Part shown: positions 34,921-46,812 of the stretch, piece after piece
Position numbering within the stretch: the first letter of the stretch is position 1
Layout: each line of letters starts with the position of its first letter
Assembly (NCBI GenBank): GCA_022376515.1
Contig: WTXI01000114.1
Location: 50,031 to 114,030 of the forward strand
Reading direction: 5' to 3'
Origin: Lactifluus volemus
Taxonomy: Eukaryota > Basidiomycota > Agaricomycetes > Russulales > Russulaceae
Length of the DNA stretch: 64,000 bases
Notes under the pieces: model-generated
Database searches by the model: none
What the model was told of the DNA's origin: nothing
The model's input: only the letters and a program-made list of their open reading frames with translations
Translations under genes and position numbers: made by a program

Positions 34921-36671
34921 TGTAAATCCGCAGTGCTTCCCACACTGTATTATAGATACTCTACAAGTTTTTAGAAGTCTTTAAGCCATACCCTTACCCT
35001 CTCCCGCTGCAGCAACTCAAATCTTGTTATCATTAAACTTCCCGTTATCCCACTACAGAGCCTTCCTTTTTTCTACGCTCATAATGTCATTTTTTATTAC
35101 CTGTTGTACCCCTCCCCCCGACTCTTTCGTTGGAGGAATTCCGTACGAGCAATATTATTGGACATGTAGCAGACTACCACCTCGATGGTGTTTCTCCACA
35201 TGTCATCGTCTCGAATGCACATGGGCGCAGAGAAGCGCCACATTCGTTGCGAAGGAAATCGGTTAGCATATGGCAAGTCCGCTTCCAGCGGCGCTTTGCC
35301 TGCATTTTATAATCTTCATATTGCCTCGAAGCTTGCTTCTTGCGGCTATTGAAAGAAACTGGAATTCCCTTCTGAAAGTTTCGAGGGCGCATAAATGTCA
35401 GGTTTTTTTTTTACGTCTTTCTTAGTAGGAGAAATGTCTGTCTCGGCTTCGATTGACAGGAATCTAACTACGAACAAAACTTGATTAGTGTTGAAGGCAA
35501 GTAGATGCGATCTCTCGTCTAACACTCAATGACGGAGCTAAAAGGTCCGCCTCCACCAGAGTCCAGACGCGTATAGCGCTTATCTTCATTCTCCATCTCC
35601 GTGATGGAGGCGCCTGTATAGCAACCAACCCTCTCCATTTCTCCCACCCTACAGCCAAGCTGAGAGCTTATATGAGAACCTGCTCATATCTCAAAGGTGA
35701 GGCTTATTGGAAGTTATCCTTTTCGCTGCGGACTCAACGTTGTAGCAGCAAGTACTAATTGTCACGCCACCGCTCCACTTTTTTATTTTCTTTTGACACG
35801 CCTCAGGTTTAATTTATCATTCATATCAAAAAAAAAAAAAAGAGAGAGAGAGAGAGAATGAATTCATTCTTCGCTCATTCAATGATGATGAGAAGTGCCA
35901 ACAACCGTGACACCCCAAAATCGAAATTGCCGCGCCCCCCGTGGATCACAACTTCGGCGCTCCCCCCCCTCCTCCTTTTCTTCTTTCTATCAACTCTCTC
36001 TATCATTTCTTGTTCTGGTGATCTTGTTTTGCCCCCCCGGTGGACCGCGTGAAGTGCACCATCTCGCCGCAGCCGCCGTTTGCCACAGACACCCCATTGA
36101 TGCTCTCTACGTGATCCGTGTTGTTCGATTTCCCAGCGCTTTCTTTGCTCTTGTCACTCGCCACAGGGTCTGGCTCTCTCACGTCGGAATTCACACGATG
36201 TCTCCACCGCTTAAGTTCCTTATGACGGCGCCATAGTCTGCTGCCCTGCCTCTTACACAATAGGGCGGGGATATCTCTCGGGGAAAGTTCCTTATTCCTT
36301 GTTTTTTGCTTCAAAAAGTCATCCCCACCAAAGAACTGTTCTTGGAGGGTTGGAGACTGAATATATACACTCTCCTCCTCTCTCTCCAACAAAACAAAGT
36401 ATAGGCTAACCCCTATCAAGCTGGGTCTGACCGACGTTGGCCACTCCTCTTCTTCCGCCTTGTCGTGACGCTTTCCCCTCTCCAGTTGATTACCACGCTT
36501 TTGCAAAGCTGGCAACTCGCGCAGCAAGGAGATCATCAATTTTACTACATGCGCCGCGCAGGCTCCTCGAGCTTAGCTGCCTTCGGATCGGAACTCGGGG
36601 GGCTTGCAAGTCCTCGAGTTCACCCCCCCCCCTCTTGCGCAACCCTCCTCTCCCCTGAACATAGCCACCAC
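34921..36671. other. Intergenic region
   Basis: About 1.75 kb with only short frames. The longest (minus strand, 36003-36539) has no recognisable domain and is low complexity in part. It contains a poly-A/(GA)n microsatellite at 35828-35857. The right end borders the duplicated segment. Confidence 0.4.
35828..35857. repeat. Poly-A plus (GA)n microsatellite
   Basis: A run of A residues passes directly into about eight GA dinucleotides. It is a simple repeat with no coding context. Confidence 0.9.
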
Positions 36672-37928
36672 CACCTGCTGATGCAGTCAGGAGTGACTCG
36701 GCTTAGCCGCGTGTTGCAGTGCGTGCATCTTGACAGGGTCTGTATAGACGCGTGGGGCTAACCCACAGGCCACCATGTATGACGATAGGAGGCTAGGCCA
36801 ATGATGCACATCACTTTACGAAAGACACCGAACATGATGTCTGCTGTGCGCGGCTCACATGTCTGGCCAACTTTCTGCCCCTGAATCAGACACATATGAT
36901 CTCAAACGTCAGACGTCACATCATCGAGCACTGGCAGCAGATAATATTATTTGAAAATATGTACCGTACGTGTGTTGCGTGCAATAGGGTAGACGGAAGT
37001 CACAGGACAAAATAACTTATCTCCTATGCCAACCCAACCCCAACAGAACCCCTAAGGCCAGAGAAATGGGCCCAACTGTCCCGAAAAAAAACGAAAAAAA
37101 ACATCGACTACCTCTGTTCCGTCGCCTGCTCAAACATCCGTCTAAATTTCGCGAACCTCGCACGCCGATTAGCCACGCGCGATGCCTCGACGACGCTCAC
37201 TGGCACGTCCCGCTGCGGCGCCGCGATGAGCGCTACCGATGCGCGCTTATTGGGCGGCAACGCGGGCGCTTCCGGCGGCGTACTCCGGCCGGATAAACGC
37301 GTCCACAACGCGGCGCGTTCACTCACGGTGCGCGCCGTGCCCAGAGCGGCGAGAAGCGCAGCTGCTCGCACAGCCGGATCGTCAGCATCGGCGTCGGCGG
37401 GGTCTGGATCTGAGACTTTGTTGTTGTTGGGGACGCGGAGGACGGCGCCCTTGCGTTTGCGTGGGTTGGGTGTAGTACCACTACTGGTGGTTGTGGTCGT
37501 GAGTATGGCGGGGCGTTGTGGGTGTGCGGTGGAGGAGGGATCGTGGGGGGGTATAGGTGAATGGGTTGTTGGAAACTGGGATGGAGGTGAAAGGAGGGGA
37601 TCGGCGTGTGTGGTTTGATGGGGGTTTACGACGAGACCCGGCTCGTCATGCGCGTTTACATCTGCACCCGCGTCTAAACCTGCACGCGGAACTCTCCATC
37701 TCCTTCCGATCGCTCCCTTCATCCGACCGCTGCTCCTCCTGCTCCCCTCCACCAATTCATCGATGCGCGCGAGATCAACACGCACAGCATTGAGGAACAT
37801 TCCCAGACCCGCAAGAGGTGGCGTGATAGCGAGTTGGTCTCGCTTCCGCGCGCGCGAGATGTTACATGTGAGAAAGCCACAGATGCGAGTTAGCGCTCGT
37901 AGTGGGTCCTCCGCTACGTCCGGCGTTG
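36672..37928. repeat. Segmental duplication, copy A
   Basis: Collinear and highly similar to 43282-44661, including noncoding flank (a shared CTAACCCACA-containing block and the ATAATATTATTTGAAAATATG block) and the 3' half of an unknown minus-strand gene. Similarity stops sharply at CCGGCGTTG (37928 and 44661). Copy A is about 120 bp shorter, mainly in the low-complexity coding parts. Confidence 0.9.
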
Positions 37929-39390
37929 GTTGAGGAGAATACGCAATGGGTAGTGCAGTCTTGTAACTCGAAGCTGAAGATGATGGGATAGATGTGATGG
38001 ATAACACGGCCGTTATCTGCTGTATTGGGGAAGGGAGGCCCGGGGAGCTGGGACTGGACCCGGTAGGGGAATACAATATCTAAACTAGAGTCAGCATGAA
38101 GTCAAAGAACATACAATCCTCATGACATACCCAACCATCTATACTTTCAGGGCGTTTCGTGCTGATCCGTAGTTGGGAATCCCCTTTTCGGCGAATTAGC
38201 TCTCTCCAATCACCGGCGACGTAATAGGTAGGTGATGCAGTGGCGGTAGGATGTGGGTTAGTAACACTCATTGGGCTATAGCCATGCAGAGAGGAGGGTG
38301 AGGGTGGAAGCTCTTCACGATACCAGATGTTGAGTGTGTCTTCAATAGATTTTCCAACGATGCTTTCGCCTTCGAGCTTTCCGCAGACGTCTGGCACGTC
38401 GTGAGCGACAAAAAAGCAAAGGGGCAAGAGGCAAACCTTTGAAAATGATGGCTTCGTTCGGCACCCAGGTATTGCCAAAAGCGCGGGTAACTTGTGAAGT
38501 TTCAAGGTACACACGGCCCGGCTTATCAGTGAGAACGCAGACCGAGTCCACATCCCGAAAATCATGGATCGGGTTGGTCTGGAATCCACTCCCATATGAC
38601 TTCGATGAGGTAGGAAGGTCTTTGTAGAAGTGAGGGTTTTGCTTGAGGGTAAGACGCTTCTCCTCTTTGAAACGGCTAAAATTCCAAAGAATTTCTTGCA
38701 AGTTCGATCTATTACTGAGCACCTCTAAAACGTGCATTGGATTACAGAAACCATCACGACGGCTAGTCAGCACTCACGGTGGACAACGGTGGGATTTATG
38801 TCAGTAGGGGACTTCCGGAGAAGGAACTTGACAACTTTTGTTGGTTCTTGCGACTCTTCCTCGAGTGTCTTGGGGTCGGTATTAGTTATACAGTAAGCCA
38901 ACAGGTACCAGCCTCACCTTCGAGTGAAACATCACTTTCAGCTTAGATAACATCGTCGAAGATGACTTGTCCTTCGACTTCGCTTCTTCCATCCTTTTGA
39001 AGACCGTTGAATCCCACTTTCCATTCTCTGCGGGATTCTGGCCCTTCAACTTCCTATCATAATCGCCCAGCAACTCGGTCGCTTCTTGGAATTTCTCATC
39101 AGCCTCCTTGGAGGTCTTCCCCTTTGCATCAGCAGCGCAGCTCAATGCCTTATCAACCGCTGCTAACGCCCTTTAGAGAATTGGTCAGAATTGCGCGATA
39201 GAAAGAAAGCTATTTTAACTGATTACTCTCTCAACTCGATATCCGATTGGTAGCTTTGCTCCTGGGCTTGAACGAAAAGTCGGCAAGCAGAGACTAGTTC
39301 CATTGCCTGCTTTCGGTATGACCTGCCGATATTCTTCATATACTTCACCAACGACCGTGTGTCGATTTCAGGCTCTGTCTCCGGTGTCAT
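37108..39390 (-). CDS. Hypothetical multi-exon protein whose C-terminal half lies in the duplicated segment (copy A)
   Basis: Function not recognised. ATG 39390 begins MTPETEPEIDTRSLVKYM. The first exons encode a helical, probably coiled-coil region (EKFQEATELLGDYDRKLKG). Middle exons (about 38880-38100) contain TKVVKFLLRKSPTDINPTVV, QNPHFYKDLPTSSKSYGSGF and TYYVAGDWRELIRRKG. The last exon (38072-37108) starts after an acceptor at 38073 and contains PLRALTRICGFLTCNISRAR, a GLDAGADVNAHDEPGLVV stretch reminiscent of an ankyrin relic, a Ser/Thr/Pro-rich linker and a C-terminus ending FAKFRRMFEQATEQR. That last part is shared with the gene at 43.7-45.0 kb, but the upstream exons are not, so the gene may be a duplication chimera. 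Exon joins in the middle are approximate. Confidence 0.5.
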
Positions 39391-41570
39391 AGCGGACAGC
39401 AAACAAGATGGACATCAAGTCAGATAGTGTCGAAAGATCGGTAAACGGGGATGACTGCCCAGACGTGCGGGCTGAACTTATAATAAGTAGGATACCCTAG
39501 CGAGGCCACTCAATGAGCGACATCGTTTCTGTAAAGACACCGCAAATTTCAAAAGGTTACTCAGCTGCGGAGTAGACGTCATATACAGACAGTACTGTAC
39601 GGCTGGTGGTGGTATCGTGAAAAAACAACCGGCAATTTCCGTATCTTGATATCAATAACCGAACCACCATGCAGCAAGGGTGAGGTACAACTTGATCCCC
39701 GTCTTCCAATTAGGGTCGTCCGCGTTCGAAAGCACATTCCTAGTTCCTCCAAAGTTCCTGCTTAGATCACAGTCCAAGTGATTGCATGCTGCGCACTGTT
39801 CATCAGGCAACATTATTAATAAAACGAAGCACACGTCCTGCATCTGACCAAAATTGTTCTAACTGTGTAGTAAAAGCGTGCTTAGCATCATTGTGTGCAC
39901 GCTCAGCCTCGGGGCTCTCGTAAGACCTCATATCCAGGTACTGGGTAACTGAAAGCCATTTGTATCTTTATGTTAGCAGGCCATCCCGAAGGCATAAATT
40001 GATCGATTCACGCGATCCACACCGGGTGGATTTTTAGTGTAGGGCTCAGGCCTGTCTGAGAACTCCACTGAGTAGCGTGTCAAGGGTGGGGCTATCAATT
40101 CCTTTCCCACCTGAGGTTATGCAAAGGGGCCAACAGGTCCGAATTGATGATGGCTCGGGTACGTGGCCCAGACTTTAGCGCGGAGGGTGCCAGTGTAAAG
40201 GTGTGTCAATGTCTTGAGGCCACACCGACCAACCTATGGGGAAAGGTCAAGAACATGCTGTAAACACCCTCTGAGCTGTCATCGTGTTGTTTCGCGAGAC
40301 TTTGGGTGGTATATAGACCTTTAGCCCAATCTCTTCGCAAAAGCCTTAATCGTGACGGCGTTTTGAGATAAGAGTCCGGCATTTCCGCATGTCGTCGCCA
40401 CATGAAATGAACATGCACTTGCATACCTTGAACATGAAGGCGTTAAGGGGATACCGGATAGGGAAACCCAGCGATCGATCAGAAATAATTCAATAAGTTC
40501 AAATGTGGCAGGAGACAGTTCAGCGGGACGGAAGGATCGCTCAGCTACATACCCGGGCCTGTCCGAAAGGGCTCAGGTGAACAACGGTTCATACCGTCAG
40601 TCTGAGCCGGCGTCACCACAGGTTGTGTTTATGTACTTACCCATACTTACCCATACTTTGCAACTGTAATGCTCACTTTAGTAGATCCTTTCGGCTGATA
40701 ACGAGATGGTGAATGCAACGGGTACAAACCAGGTGCGGCTCGGGGCAACCGGGACGATCAGACGAGGAGGATCAGTTCGATGCCTCTTGAACTATTTAAC
40801 TACGATTCTGTTGGCAGTTGGTGTGGGGAGTATTAGGCATTGGAGGTAGACGGCCGGCGATTGATTTGACACGCACATCGGAACATCGCCACAGGGAGGG
40901 CTAAGAGCATTTAGTGCAGAGCCGTCGAAGCCTGGAGTGTCGCCGGTTTGGTTTATCGTTCCGCCAAATCCGGTCCAAGTCATCGCTTCGGGCTAATCCT
41001 GCAAGGTGCAGGGTTGACGTCGTTTAATAGACACTTGGTGTGCTGAAGGGCACCTCAGTTGTGACTCCTGCGATTTTTGGGCGTTAATCCTACCCCAAGA
41101 TAAGCAAGTCTTAACCTTGAAAGTGGTAATGTGGCATGGGATATGGCTGTGCTGTGGGTACTTGATAAATAGGTAATCACTGTCTTGTTCTCTGTTTCGT
41201 GGGGTGTAGGCGCCGAGCGCGTCATCACTCCGGTGGCACGTGACTTGGGGGAAGCTTCACAACGACGGGACTCAACACGTCTATCGATTCCACTCTCCCC
41301 GCGCAGCACCGGTCTCGAACAACGGACTCCCAACAAATCATTTTACCGGTCTCCACTCAGATATTTTCCAGCACCTCGATGCGTAACGAGTGTAATCTTT
41401 CATGAATCATCATTCATTGCGTAGGCAGGCGAATGAACTTGGATGTGGGAAGCGTAAAATGGTTAATGGCTAACCTCAAGGGATTTCACACACATTGCGA
41501 CGGAGTCAGTTTGCACCCAGGCTGTCTGACTAGCACATCTATCTGCAGAGAAGTGCCAATGGTGGAAAAC
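39391..41570. other. Intergenic region
   Basis: About 2.2 kb without a convincing gene. All frames are shorter than 95 codons and none has a recognisable domain. The left end should carry the promoter of the 37.1-39.4 kb gene. No RNA gene or repeat is recognised. Confidence 0.4.
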
Positions 41571-42698
41571 CTATATTGTGCGACCCCTCTGCTCGGTTAA
41601 ATCGCTCAAGTCCGCTCCGTCAACGCCACGGCCACCGAAGACATACATAATGTCATCCACGAAGGCAGCCGCGTGCCCTTCTCGGGGAGACGGAATATAC
41701 CCAGTGCACTGTAACTCGGTGCACTGTCGCATCGAGATATCAAACAACCAAGTATCGTTGTAGTGATGTTGACCGTCTGAGCCGCCAAAACTATGTAACA
41801 AAGGAAAAACGAGGGAGAAAGAGGGAGGGCGGACATGACGATATAGTTATTGTGGGTCACCATTGCGTGTCCTGTCCTTTGAAGGGGGTTTTCGTTTCCT
41901 GGTACAGGTTCGTACAGTTCCCAAGTTGGTCTTAATTTTACTGAGATTGTTCAGAAATACCAAAGAAAGATGGCTTGGCCTAGCAAAACCCACGCGTACG
42001 AGAGTTTGGATCGAAGGCCCACATATCGTTAAAAAACCTCCCATCAACCTGTCCACCGAAAATGAAGAACTTGAAACCGACCGTTGTGACGGCGAACGAC
42101 GGGCCTTGAACCATAATCTCGAACCCAAGTCCACTCTCGCGATACTAACGGTGTAAGGAACAGGAGTTAGCCCCGACAGAGTCTGTCCAACAAGGGACAC
42201 ACCAAGGTTGAGAAGATAGAGGGTATCATCCTGTCCCTCATCCTGTGCGTCTAAATCTGTGTCACCACCCCAAATTAAAAGGACACTGTCGATAGGAGCG
42301 GCAGCATGCCCAACACGTGGTGTGGGAATGTCGCGACTAGTTTGTGAGGAGGTTGCAGATAGATCACGCGTGGAAATGATATGTAAATCATTTTGTACGG
42401 ATTCATGAACGAGACCTCCGAAGAGGAATAATTCGCCAGCAGCGGTCAATGTCGCGGGGAGAGCGTGGCCATATCGAGGGAAATGGGACGGGAGGAAGAC
42501 GGAGTGGCTTTATTGCGGAGAAGAGTGGGGAGTAAAAAGGTTTAGGCGCCGTGCAGACCAAGGGTAGTCAGGACCGTGACGTTGTTGCGGAGGGGTATCA
42601 ACGCTCTTCGGTCGATCAAAATGTTTTTTTCGCAAATAGTGATCAGGGTATGCCCAAGATGAATCAGATAGAGCTGTCGCGAATTTGATAAGAATCAC
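41571..42698 (-). pseudogene. Kelch-repeat (Tea1-like cell-end marker) pseudogene fragment
   Basis: Kelch blades are clear: GELFLFGGLVHESVQNDLHI, TPRVGHAAAPIDSVLLIWGGDT, FKFFIFGGQVDGRFFNDMW, LHSFGGSDGQHHYNDTWLFD and SPREGHAAAFVDDIMYVFGG. Order and spacing match the N-terminal propeller of basidiomycete Tea1-like polarity proteins. The gene is broken. An in-frame TAA sits at 42512-42510 before the first blade, and the second blade needs a 1-nt shift near 42075. One exon join (about 41840) does not keep frame with a normal splice site. The sequence ends after GRGVDGADLSDL, so the last blades and the coiled-coil half are absent. Several indels could be consensus errors, but the missing C-terminus points to a real remnant. 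Confidence 0.7.
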
Positions 42699-43020
42699 TT
42701 ACCAGGCGCACAGGGTGGCCGCCGCCGCCTCTCGTGCAATTATGAACAGGGCAAAGGCTGCATCAATATCCCTTCCGCCAGGGAATTGAAGCTCCAACAG
42801 ATTTTGCGAGATTTCTAGAAGCGATTCTCCGTGGAACATAGAGAACGAGAGAGTCCCCCGGCGGTTGGCACGCGAAGTGTCTTCACATTGCCGAATGGCC
42901 TGAAAAAGTCGCGCCACTGTGTTCTGTCGACCTCGTTGAGCCACTCTGACGATTAACTTTTCTGCACATTGCTGAGCGTGAGTGTCTCCATAGCTGAGAC
43001 TACGGGAGAAAGTGTGCTGG
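42699..43020 (-). pseudogene. Orphan exon of unknown gene upstream of the kelch fragment
   Basis: An open minus-strand stretch beginning after an acceptor-like TAG near 43008 encodes SYGDTHAQQCAEKLIVRVAQ and continues through QNTVARLFQAIRQCEDTSR to FALFIIAREAAAATLCAW. It ends at a good donor (GTAAGT at about 42715). It reads like a genuine internal or terminal exon of a helical protein, but I recognise no family. No continuation is evident before the kelch fragment. It may be part of the same broken gene or a separate relic. Confidence 0.3.
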
Positions 43021-43135
43021 ACTACAGATGATTAGGTGTCTGCACGTGACCCGCGAGCGCAAGGGAGGGTCCGCCGTTATTTCAAAGAAATCCCTATCAA
43101 AAGTGAGCTCAACAGCACTAAATCTGAGGTTCTAA

Positions 43136-43281
43136 GATGATATAGAACAATTGGGAAGGCAGGGCCCTTGATGCGGGGATTCCGTGGGCAGTGTGCGCAT
43201 GGGTTTCATGATCAAGGAAAGAGTCTGAGTAATAGGAGGGAAATCGCCTGCTAGGATGGCTTGTAGATGTAGCTGCAGGAG
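43136..43281. repeat. Direct repeat R1 flanking duplication copy B
   Basis: About 146 bp, closely similar to 44895-45051 in the same orientation (shared GGCAGGGCCCTTGATGCGGG, TGGGTTTCATGAT and AATAGGAGGGAAA words). R2 contains the start codon and first exon of the copy B gene, so R1 is a relic of that gene's 5' end. It directly abuts duplication copy B. Confidence 0.85.
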
Positions 43282-44661
43282 CACCTGCTGCTGCAGTCAG
43301 GAGTGTCTCGGCTTAGCCACGTGTTGGAGTGCGTGCAATCTTGACAGGGTCTGTACAGACGCCTGGGGCTAACCCACATTCCACCATGTAAGTTATGACG
43401 ATAGGAGGCTAGGCCAATGATGCACATCACATTACGAAAGTGCCGAAGAGACAGGGTTCGCGTCCGAACATGATGCTCTGCTGTGCTCGGCCACATGTCC
43501 GGTGAACTTTCTGCCCCTGAATCAGACACATATGATCCCAAAACGTCAGACGTCACATCATCGAGCACTGGCAGCAGATAATATTATTTGAAAATATGTA
43601 CCGTACGTGTGTTGCGTGCAATAGGGTAGACAGAAGTCACCGGACAAAATAACTTATCTCCTATGCCGACCCGGGCCAACCCCAACAGAAACCCCTAAGG
43701 CCAGGAGAAACGGGCCCAAACTGTCCCAGAAAAAAACGAACAACATAGACTTACCTTTGTTCCGTCGCCTGCCCCAACATCCGTCCATATGTCGCGAACC
43801 GCGCACGCCACGCAGCCTGATGAGCCACAACGCGCGATGTCTCGACGACGCTCACTGGCACGTCCCGCGGCGGGGTCGCGACGAGCGCTACCGATGTGCG
43901 CGTATTAGGCGGCAACGGCGGCATCACGGGCGGCTCCGGCGGCGTACTCCGGCCGGATAAAGCCGTCCACAACGCGGCGCCGCGTTCACGCACGGTGCCC
44001 GCGCCCAGATCGGCAAAGCGAGCGAGCAGCGCAGCTGCTCGTACAGCCGCATCATCAGCGTCGGCATCAGCATCGGCGTCGGCGTGGTCTGGATCTGAGA
44101 CTTTGTTGTTGTTGGGGACGCGGAGGACGGCGTCCTTGCGTTTGCGTGGGTTGGGTGTGGTAGTACTGGTGGTCGTGGTCGTGGTCTTGGTCGTGATTAT
44201 GGTGGGGCGTGGTGGGTGTGCGGTGGAGGTTGAAGTGGAGGAGGAAGAGGAGGGATCGTGGGGGGATATAGGTGAATGGGTTGTTGGAAACTGAGATGGA
44301 GGTGAAAGGAGGGGATCGGCGTGTGTGGTTTGATGGGGGTTTACGACGAGACCCGGCTCGTCATGCGCGTTTACATCTGCACCCGCGTCTAAACCTACAC
44401 GCGGAACTTCATCTTCCGTCTCCTTCCGATCCCTCCCTTCATCCGACCGGTGCTCCTCCTCAGGCTCCTGCCTCCTCTCCTGCACCAATTCATCGATGCG
44501 CGCGAGATCAACACGCACAGCATCGAGGTACAGTCCCAGACCGGCAAGGGGTGGCGTGATAGCGAGTTGGTCTCGCTTCCGCGCGCGCGAGATGTTACAT
44601 GTGAGAAAGCCACAGATGCGAGTTAGCGCTCGTAGTGGGTCCTCCGCTACGTCCGGCGTTG
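43282..44661. repeat. Segmental duplication, copy B
   Basis: Homologous to 36672-37928 in the same orientation. It is longer through extra low-complexity codons (Ala-Asp and Ser-Thr runs near 44050 and 44180). It carries the 3' part of the 43751-44975 gene and its downstream flank. Confidence 0.9.
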
Positions 44662-44975
44662 AGGGCTCGAGCTCGCGCGGGGTCGTCGTGAGGGAGAGTG
44701 AGGGGGGACTGCTGAGGAGTGCTTGACGTCGAGGGAGTGATCATGATCTTGGGTTCGAGGAGAAAGGTGACGTGTCGTCGCCCGGCACGACTTGGACGCG
44801 ACGTTGGTGCGGGGTCGATGAGCCTGAGCAGGAAGGCGAAGATGAAGGCGAAGATGGCGATGACCATCATCAGACCCGTCGCGCAAAATACAAAGATGGT
44901 GTAGAACAATTGGGCAGGCAGGGCCCTTGATGCGGGGATTCCGCGAGGAGTGAGCCTGAGCCCAATGGGTTTCAT
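43751..44975 (-). CDS. Hypothetical single-pass membrane protein, duplication copy B
   Basis: Unknown family. ATG 44975 starts MKPIGLRLTPRGIPASR, followed by one hydrophobic segment (LFYTIFVFCATGLMMVIAIF) near residues 23-48, then an Arg-rich cytosolic part. A frame change is needed between this exon and PLRALTRICGFLTCNISRAR near 44650, through an intron I could not place or a frameshift. The rest is parallel to copy A: GLDAGADVNAHDEPGLVV, a Ser/Thr-rich linker with poly-Thr, NPRKRKDAVLRVPNNNKVSD, an Ala-Asp run, and the C-terminal RARFATYGRMLGQATEQR. The membrane exon is unique to copy B; copy A has unrelated upstream exons. Confidence 0.5.
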
Positions 44976-45051
44976 GATTAGAGAAAAAAAAGTCAGAGTA
45001 ATAGGAGGGAAACCGCCTCTGCTAGATGGCTTATAGATGTAACCGCAGGAG
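44895..45051. repeat. Direct repeat R2, 5' end of the copy B gene
   Basis: Partner of 43136-43281. It includes the ATG at 44975 and about 80 bp upstream of it, so the repeat covers promoter and first codons. The pair suggests an earlier head-to-tail duplication in which one gene body was lost. Confidence 0.8.
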
Positions 45052-45347
45052 GGCGCAAGTATATGACCCTACAAGGGCAAGTCGTTTTATGCCCTACTGC
45101 CATGGACAGGGACAAAAAACGTGCGTGACGTGCGACAGCCGTCCGGTCGGAATGAGGACACGTCAACATTCATGGTGTTGACCATGATCGGTTAGTGTAA
45201 GCTGTGCCGACGGAATGACTAGAAGCTCCTTTCTGTGCCTCTCGTGAAAGAAGGGAAATGAATAACATGCGCGTACAGATTGATGGACTGCCACCTAGTA
45301 CATACACACACCCTAGACCTACTGTACACGCCTAGTCTATACAAAAT

Positions 45348-46812
45348 TCACGCTCCAAATGCACCACCGTAGCTTGCATGCCTCGGGGCTCGTACTAAGA
45401 CACTAGCCGGTAGCGATGGGGGAGGCGTGTCATCTTTAAGCGATTGCAGGAGCTTTCGTGGCAACCCAAGGTCTGCGGGTGACGAGTGACGAGTCGAGGC
45501 CAGTATGATTGAAATGCTTTTCTTCCGCGCCTTTTCAACGCGCTCGGCCTCGAACAGAGGGAAAGGCTTCTCTGTAAGCGGTGAAGAGGGTGACGCAAAC
45601 GGGTCCTGAAGGGTGCGGAAATCCTCTGTTGAGGCTGTAAGAGCAGGTCGCAGAGGCCATATTGGCCCGGAGATTGTGGGAGGAGGGGTATACGGAACAG
45701 TGCGGGGGGGTTCCCCGCGACTGCGAGATTCATGTGCCAGTGAGAGAGGTGGTGGAGGGGGATCGGGTAGGATTGTATGAACTGCGCTTAGGTGTAAGCG
45801 GTGTGAAGGCTAGAGAGATGGCACAAAACATACTATGAAGTGCAAACGTAACACATATGATCCAGATCGCGTCGAAAAGGGAGGTAGGGGTCTGAAATTC
45901 CCCTTGACCAATGAGAGTACAAGTTACGGAGAGAAGGCCACAGGCTTGACCGACTGCGAGAATGAGCCACAGATAGGCGATGATCGAGTGCTGTTGAGCG
46001 CGGCGGATAGACCAGTAAAGGAGGATGCTGACACAGAACAGGGGTATCAAAAAGAGAAGCCAGCAAAGCGCTGGTAAACGAGTGGTTGGATAGTCTTCTT
46101 GGAGGGCTGCAAAGACCACGGAGATAACGGTATCTAGAATATTCTGCCTTAATCACTCGACGTAGACAGAGGAGGAAAGGGTATGCCTACTTGCTAAAAG
46201 TGGGAAAGACATCACTGCTGTGAGGGTTCTCACGTTGCCAAATGTAAGAGTGCCAGAGCACGGTGCGGGTATAGGCTCTACGAGAGCTGGCAAGTTCAGA
46301 AGAAACATGATGTACATCGAGACTAGGATGATTGATGAGTCTTCGCTTGTCACCAATGCAAAGCACTCACGTCCGGACTGTAAGATGGCGGCGATCATTT
46401 TTCCACCAACGACAGCACGTGCGGCGCGCGAGTGGTCTTGGGTATACGAGGCTTGACATGCAACTAAACCTAACGAACCAGATAATGCAGACAAAAAGAC
46501 GATCAAAAGCGTGACAAAGAGCGCAAGGAGTCGTCGAATTCCCTGTGCACTATGGGTATCCCAATGAGACTTGTGGAGAGTGAAGAGCTGGAAGGTGATC
46601 AATACGAGAGAGACAAGAGGACTAATAAATAAAAGAGAGGGAGCGACAGTTTGAGGGTACATGTTTACGAATAGAATGATTGTGTTAAAAGTGTGTACGA
46701 CCGTTGGGCAGTCGACATAACAGAAAGCTGATACAGAGTACCATGAAGGGGTATTTATAGTACTCAGTGGAAACAGGCGCAATATATCTTGATGGGGTTG
46801 GTAAGAAAGCAT
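45348..46812 (-). CDS. Hypothetical multi-pass membrane protein
   Basis: Family not recognised. The main exon from ATG 46812 has several hydrophobic segments (TIILFVNMYPQTVAPSLLFI, LVSLVLITFQLFTL, LLALFVTLLIVFLSALSGSL, VSMYIMFLLNLPALV). A second exon gives LCWLLFLIPLFCVSILLYW, YLWLILAVGQACGLLSVTC and IWIICVTFALH, so about seven segments in all. An intron starting GTATGT near 45840 joins it to a cytosolic Pro/Ser-rich tail (PEKPFPLFEAERVEKARKK region) ending at TGA 45350-45348. A seven-helix layout with a long cytosolic tail would fit a receptor-like protein, but no family motif is visible. The N-terminus may include another short exon upstream (MTQGRIALGVIACF at about 46850), and the exon 1-2 join near 46190 is uncertain. 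Confidence 0.5.

Noticed and set aside
37226..37618. Plus-strand frame of 130 codons, also present at 43896-44294
   Set aside because: Antisense shadow of the GC-rich duplicated minus-strand gene; composition is biased and no domain is visible.
37640..37700. GLDAGADVNAHDEPG resembles an ankyrin repeat
   Set aside because: Only one short match without the TPLHLA core or neighbouring repeats; at most a relic.
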